From Paulinella micropora (taxonomy: Eukaryota; Cercozoa; Imbricatea; Euglyphida): a stretch of 64,000 nt of DNA. The stretch covers positions 242,905 to 306,904 of the forward strand of contig BJOX01000044.1 of assembly GCA_009731375.1 (NCBI GenBank), in the 5' to 3' direction. A program made the translations under genes and the position numbers. The notes beneath the pieces were generated by a model that did no database searches, was not told the origin of the DNA, and saw nothing but the letters and a program-made list of their open reading frames with translations. Shown here piece by piece: positions 58,923 to 64,000 of this stretch (positions are counted from its first letter, which is position 1; the number at the start of each line of letters is the position of its first letter).

Positions 58923-59780
58923 TTTACAGTTGATTTCAATTGCTTTTATTACTTGGTTTATAATTTTATTCTTATGTTTTTCATATTTATGGTTAGTTAG
59001 GCGTTTTTGTTTATTTGGACGCTCACGCGGGATATGTGTGTGGAAAACAGTATATATAGGCAGATGATCAGAGATTGGAAAGGGGATTGTAGCTGCAGTT
59101 ACTGCTGTGTTTATGGTTGTAATGATTATGTCAAGTAAGGTTGCTGTGGTAGTATGATATGAGTCATATCTAGTAGGTGTGGTTATTGTTGAGCGCAGGT
59201 TATGCTCGATCATGAACTTATAGAACTCGTGTGATGGTGCGATATCAAGGAGGTCGTAGTTCATGTCACCTATTGCAATTGTGGATGTTGGTGTTTTACT
59301 TAGTATCATATTAATTGTATCATGTAGGTTCGTAATTAAGTTAATGTCAGGCTTAGGGCGTCTGTACATGCTGATTATAGTATGGATTGGTTTATTTTTA
59401 TGCTTATCAGCATGTAGTTGCATAATAATTGCATGAGTATTAGATATTTTCGTGGTTGGGAGGAAGGTAGCATGCATGTTAGGTTTATAGTAGAGTGAGA
59501 CATCAGCCGCATGGTAGGTTAGGTATGTTGGTATAGGGTAGAGGTTATCATTTGTATTATATTCTAGGAAATTATCAGTGATGGTTATTATATCGGGAGT
59601 AATGATGTTATCAGCATGTAATGTTTCTAGGTGTGCTAGAAAGAAATGGTGTTTATGTGGTAGGGAGAGGATGTTGGTGTGATATAGTGAGAAAGAGTTA
59701 GTAAAAAGTGAATTAGTATGTGGAGGGGGGAGGAGGTGTTCATGAGTGAGTTCTATCGCGAGGGTCTGGTGCTTACTCAT
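58923..59780 (-). pseudogene. LINE ORF2, apurinic-endonuclease-like domain
   Basis: The frame from ATG 59780 (MSKHQTLAIELTHEHLLPP) carries the C-terminal APE motifs ISMYRRPKP, AIGDMNYDLL (catalytic D/N), TRYDSYHTTTATLLD and ISDHLPIYTVF (SDH). A frame-start 30 nt further upstream exists, but the ATG that overlaps the ORF1 stop as TTTTAATGAG is the better choice. The first APE motif (N-terminal Asn/Glu) is not clearly present, so the domain may be short at its start. It is interrupted downstream by microsatellite and SINE. Confidence 0.8.
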
Positions 59781-61073
59781 TAAAAGTCCTCGTCTTCTGC
59801 TGCAGTCCATGAGGGGGCAGCTGGGGGCGGTTCGTACGGGTACTCGTGCTGGGTAGCTGTCGGTTGTGCATTCGCGTCAGGGTTCTCACTCGCACTAGTA
59901 GTGGCAGTGTTGTCTTCGTTTGCGCTAGGTACAGAGCTCGGACTGGAGTCAGTGGCAGTGTCCATTGGCTTGTCCTTCTCCTCTTTTTCCGATTGTTCTC
60001 GGAAGTGACGTAGGTTCCCTCTGTTGTAGATAGTGTAAGTTGTCTCTTGGGTAGTGTCTCGTCTCTTAATGTACACTATGCCGTTCTTTGTCCAAACGTA
60101 GCTGATTCTAGTAGGGTAGTCGCTGCGGAGCTGTCTGGCCCGTTTGTAGAGCTCACGCGTCGCTTCGTCCATACTTTCGTTGACGTACATCTGGAAAGTC
60201 ACACCGTGTAGATGAGGGATTTTGTCCCTAATCTTTTCTGCGGTCAGCTCTGCTTGTGGATTGTGTTTCTTGAACTCGTTTTTGGTCTTGCTAGATGCAA
60301 ATTGTACGATGATTGGGGGTGGTGTTTCCTTGGTGACTTTGGTTGGGTTTATTGCTCGGATGCAACGGATGAAAGTGTGCTGATCGTGCATTAATAACTT
60401 TGCGTCCATGCAGGCCCGGACTATGCCGGTAGTGTCTTCTTTCTTGTCGTAGGGAATGCCTTCAATCACTACCTCGAAGTAGGGGTTGTGTTTTGCTGGT
60501 CGTTGTACCGCTGGTGGTGGTGTGGCTCGATCATAGGTTGGGTTCATGAGGGGGTTGTTTTGTTGGTATTTGCTTTGTCCGTAGACTGGACTGCCTTGGT
60601 TTGGTGGGGTTGTGTTGCCAGCCTTTCCTTTAAGCGCCTCACTGTAGGACGTGCTCCTAGGGCTCGGGGGGCTTGGTTTCGTTGGGGTGGTAACATTCTT
60701 TGGGTCCGTCGCTTCTTTGTGTGTCGTTGGGACTTTGCCGTATTCATCAATAAAATCTTCTTTCTCAAAATCTCCCTCTTCCAAGTGGAAGTTCAGGGTG
60801 TAGAGAGCGTGGGATAGTTGATGAATTGCTCTGTTTTTTTCTCGAATGATTTCATTCCTCTTGCGAACAGCGTTCTGTAGTTCACCAGCAACTGTTTTCA
60901 AACGGGCAACTTCCATTTCCAATTTTTTAACAATGGAGGTGTCCTGGTCCGGATTTTTTTTCTTCAGTGACACTTGAGTCGTATTGCTCTTGGGTTTCCT
61001 TGATTTCCTTTCCGTCTGCTTGTTTGTCTGGCAAAGTTTGAGTCCTACGCTTCTTCTTGGGTTTGCTTGCCAT
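59780..61073 (-). pseudogene. LINE ORF1 (coiled coil plus RRM-like)
   Basis: The ATG at 61073 gives a very basic N-terminus (MASKPKKKRRTQT). A run of A residues near 60955 shifts the frame, after which KLEMEVARLKTVAGELQNAV and on to HQL forms a coiled coil. A Pro/Ser/Thr-rich linker follows, then an RRM-like segment (YFEVVIEGIPYDKKEDTTGI, PPPIIVQFASSKTKNEFKKH), then VTFQMYVNESMDEATRELYK and SYVWTKNGIVYIKR, which resemble the C-terminal domain of L1-type ORF1 proteins. The acidic C-terminus ends EDEDF. It would coat LINE RNA as a chaperone. The much longer frame reaching 62017 only translates the microsatellite upstream. Confidence 0.8.
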
Positions 61074-61084
61074 CTTGCAGTGTT

Positions 61085-61901
61085 TCGGAAAACTCTTCTT
61101 CTTTCTTCTTTCTTTCTTCTTTCTTTCTTTCTTTCTTTCTTTCTTCTTTCTTCTTTCTTTCTTCTTTCTTTCTTTCTTCTTTCTTTCTTTCTTCTTTCGT
61201 TCTTTCTTCTTTCTTTCTTCTTTCTTTCTTTCTTTCTTTCTTTCTTTTCTTTCTTTTCTTTTCTTTCTTTCTTTCTTTCTTTCTTTTCTTTCTTTCTTTC
61301 TTTCTTCTTTCTTTCTTTCTTTCTTTCTTTCTTCTTTCTTTTTCTTTCTTTCTTTCTTTCTTGCTTCTTTCTTTGTTTCTTCTTCTTTCTTCTTTCTTTT
61401 TTTCTTTCTTTCTTTCTTTCTTTCTTTTTTCTTTCTTTCTTTCTTTCTTTCTTCTTTCTTCTTCTTTCTTCTTTCTTTTTTCTTCTTTCTTTCTTCTTTC
61501 TTTTTTTCTTTCTTTCTTTCTTTCTTTCTTTCTTTTTTCTTTCTTCCTTCTTCTTTCTTTCTTCTTTCTTTCTCCTTTCTTTTTTCTTTCTTTCTTCTTT
61601 CTTCTTTCTTTCTTCTTTCTTTCTTCTTTCTTCTTTCTTGTTTCTTCTTTCTTTCTTTCTTCTTTCTTTCTTTCTTTCTTTCTTTTTTTCTTTCTTTCTT
61701 CTTTCTTCTTTCTTTCTTTCCTTCTTTCTTTCTTTCCTTCTTTCTTTCTTTCTTTCTTCTTTCTTTCTTCTTTCTTTCTTTCTTCTTTCTTTCTTTCTTC
61801 TCTCTTCTTTCTTCTCTCTTCTTTCTTTCTTTCTTCTTTCTTTCTTCTCTCTTCTTTCTTCTCTCTTCTTTCTCTCTCTCTCTCTTCTTTCTTTCTTTCT
61901 T

Positions 61902-61936
<35 letters not shown>

Positions 61937-61945
61937 TCCTTCATA
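61085..61945. repeat. (TTTC)n/(TC)n tract upstream of the LINE
   Basis: A pyrimidine array equivalent to 8060-8935, immediately preceding the LINE 5' end on the minus strand. Confidence 0.9.
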
Positions 61946-62310
61946 AACTCTTCTCTTCCTTTGTAAACTCTTCTTAATACTAGTAAATAAAAATTGAGTA
62001 CAACAGTGACTTGACATTCGATTAATATTGCTAACACAGCTATATCCTGTTCCCGGTTTGATTACATGAGACTCGGTGTTGTTATAAATCCTAAGATAAA
62101 TGATTACATGATTGAAGTTTTACTAGCCATGTAGTATTAATACATGGTGAAATCTAGTCATGTAAAACTCCATCACAAAAGTACTAAAGTTTATGTGCGG
62201 ACGTAAAGATCTCGGACAGGGAAAACTGTCCCAGTCTGGGAAAATTTTCCAAGTCTGGGAAAGTCACAAATTTTCCCATTTTGGGAAAATTTTCATAGTA
62301 GTATATAACT
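61946..62310. repeat. Right end of copy 2 of the CACTA-interior block
   Basis: Matches 8936-9260 (CTTTGTAAACTCTTCTTAA, CCTGTTCCCGGTTTGATTAC, ATGTGCGGACGTAAAGATCT) and ends in TTTTCCCATTTTGGGAAAAT motifs. After GTATATAACTT similarity stops. Confidence 0.8.
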
Positions 62311-63345
62311 TGAGTTTTGTTACAATCCCCGAAGATAGCTCAATAAAAAGTCCAGACAAATCCCCAAAAGAGAATGATGTCTCGTTATATTAGCTCAGTG
62401 AAGCCTAAAAGAAAACGGCAACAGACCAAGGTTAAAATTGCATTAGGTCAAATCCGGCCAAACGATATTTAAAATAATGGGAAAAAACTAGGTGCACCTG
62501 ACACCAGAAAAAGTGTACTTTTTACCGGCTATCCGGGGGGTGATGCCTACAGTACCCCTTCCCGTTTTTATGAAGGAAATATGCAATATTTTCGTCATAT
62601 AATTGCTGATTTCTTTTCTGCACAAACGCTACGGGGTGTCGCAACTAAGTGCATTAACCCACGGATAGACGGTGCAGTGGATATATAAAACGCATACGCC
62701 AGACACGAGTCAACTATAAATCTCCAGCCTCGTTTTTGTAAATAAAAACTCCTCCTTCCACACTTGTTGTCCCCCCCGTAACTTAATTCTGAGGCAGTAT
62801 GTCAAGAACAAATAGTATTACTATTGCAATAAAAGCAGCGTTATAATTTTTCTCCTTCTCCAAAAACACTTCCGATCAGTAAATACATTGTCTTTAATAA
62901 CATACCCTTGTATTCAATCGGTTACCTTAATATAGTACTAGGGTGCCAGACCTAATAACTATATCCAAAGCCGGGGTGAGTGAGCCCGACCATGCGATAT
63001 GCCGACACAAGTAGAGACGGACCGTGCTGGTATGACGATATTAAGTATATCCAAAGAAAAAAATTTAATATGTCTACTATGAGAACATTTTTTGAGAACA
63101 TCACCCTGGATACTTGAAGCAGGGTCGTACCAGGAACACCATCGCTAAACTCACAAGCGATCCCCTTATACGGTGTCGTATCCATTTGCCGATTGACCCT
63201 CGCACTCATATGTTGCGATAAAAATGCCAAGTAACAACAATGGTATAAAAACATTTTAATAAGACATGATCTGACATGGGCACTATGAGATTAATCCACA
63301 TGCAGCTTTCAATGTCCGACGCGTGATAAAAGAAAAAAATGTCAC
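62311..63345. other. Spacer without a recognised gene
   Basis: Mixed-composition sequence. Short frames, including one at 62952-63254 on the minus strand, show no family or splice context. I see nothing to annotate. Confidence 0.5.
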
Positions 63346-63349
63346 TTAC

Positions 63350-64000
63350 TGCCTTCGTCGCCTTGCGCGAACCCCTTTGCCAGGTGGCGGGCCGCCAACA
63401 AAAGTCAAGTCAAACTTCGACTCCTCCAGAATGTCCCATATTTTGTTAGGGATGGCGCCCAAAGATAAGTCAAAAGGAATGTCAAGCACTCCTCTAGGCA
63501 GTGACTGAATAGTCCACGCAGTGTGGTCTTTGTCTCGAAGGGTAATAGTATCATCCCATGTCTCGAGATTTTTCGCGTCTTTGTACACCGGTAAATATTG
63601 TCTAGCTTTTGGATCCTCAACAGGGTCCATGCTTCTCCAAAAATGGAGTACCGGTTGTATCGTTTTTGCTGCTAAGGATCTCTTCGATGTCCGTGCTGCC
63701 CGTGTAGTCTGCGGGACCGCCACAGCTCGCATGAGATAAAGATCTGAGAGAGTGTCATCGGCAACATGAGATTCTGCCGGTCTCAACAGATAAAAAGCGT
63801 CTCGGACCCACTTGATGGCCGCAATCGCCTCTCCTTCCTTCCATCGCACATGTCGAATGTCCACATTACCCGCGTTCGGGTTAGTGTCCTTCTCCCCTCC
63901 TCCTCCATGGACATCCGTCGCTCGCGTCGACCTTGCCACCTTTCTCGGTTGGTCGAAGATGGCGGGGGTGAGCACGGTGCAGCCCGCGCTGCCTAACGCT
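63350..64000 (-). CDS. Exon of unknown protein, open to the window edge
   Basis: A minus-strand frame open from the window edge to 63350, with normal composition: AIFDQPRKVARSTRATDVHG, EGEAIAAIKWVRDAFYLLRP, TIQPVLHFWRSMDPVEDPKA, YLPVYKDAKNLETWDDTITL, FDLSLGAIPNKIWDILEESK and a basic end GKGVRARRRR. The apparent stop is part of GGCA|GTAAGT, a consensus 5' splice site (GT at 63349), so this is more likely an internal exon than the C-terminus. The first codon of the tracked frame is GTG; the true start lies outside. I do not recognise a family. A host gene or a domesticated or mobile-element gene are both possible. Confidence 0.5.

Noticed and set aside
63961-63985. GGGGTGAGCACGG, identical to part of the TTAA-MITE TIR
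   Set aside because: It is inside an open coding frame, only 13 bp long and without a matching inverted copy; chance is possible and the window ends here.

Overview
This is eukaryotic nuclear DNA in which almost everything recognisable is either a mobile element or a simple repeat. The evidence is GT-AG introns, an RS-domain protein, an F-box/LRR protein, tRNA-derived SINEs, three kinds of retrotransposon, a CACTA DNA transposon, and very abundant (GATA)n, (TTC)n, (TTTC)n, (AGT)n and (ATT)n tracts. The lineage cannot be named from the sequence; a protist, alga or other repeat-rich eukaryote fits. Runs of N mark assembly gaps at 28050-28238, 32121-32130, 33508-33517, 35432-35523, 40974-41003 and 53154-53178.

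Layout. 1-911: a 163-bp tandem pair, then an array of TAGTGATGATCACTA-type palindromes that looks like the subterminal region and end of a CACTA-type transposon. 1297-2577: an RS-domain protein. 3930-14181: a defective Ty1/copia element on the minus strand, split by a 5.44-kb CACTA transposon (5580-11020) with perfect 13-bp inverted ends and a GGA target duplication. Removing the insert restores the copia RNase H frame exactly. Inside the CACTA element sits a 135-bp MITE with 27-bp perfect TIRs. 15874-16128: a TTAA-flanked MITE. 16950-18137: a six-helix membrane protein whose 156-bp in-phase intron is a (GTAT)n microsatellite.

18.1-25.5 kb and 36.5-43.4 kb: long (GATA)n/(CTAT)n tracts interleaved with truncated copies of repeat families A, B and C. 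Family A is the 3' end of a restriction-like-endonuclease (RLE) non-LTR retrotransposon. Every clear copy has the same 3' terminus against (CTAT)n and a different 5' truncation, which suggests target-primed insertion into that microsatellite. 25.5-35.6 kb: homopurine/homopyrimidine and trinucleotide arrays, a probable split gene (27.9-30.3 kb), a Ser/Thr-rich ORF (30291-31808) and four SINEs lying in (ATT)n. 43474-44637: an F-box protein with near-identical LRRs.

46.2-52.9 kb: a minus-strand non-LTR element with an unusual order, RNase H, then reverse transcriptase, then a zinc knuckle and RLE, broken into several frames. Upstream is a ubiquitin-specific-protease-like exon (53293-53850). 53.87-62.3 kb repeats the interior of the CACTA element and carries an APE-type LINE (ORF1 with coiled coil, ORF2 with endonuclease and RT) that is flanked by (TTTC)n and itself carries a SINE. 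The window ends in a minus-strand exon of unknown function (63350-64000).

The four probable host genes (RS protein, membrane protein, F-box/LRR protein, edge exon) show no functional linkage. The biology here is mostly nested transposition and microsatellite-associated insertion.
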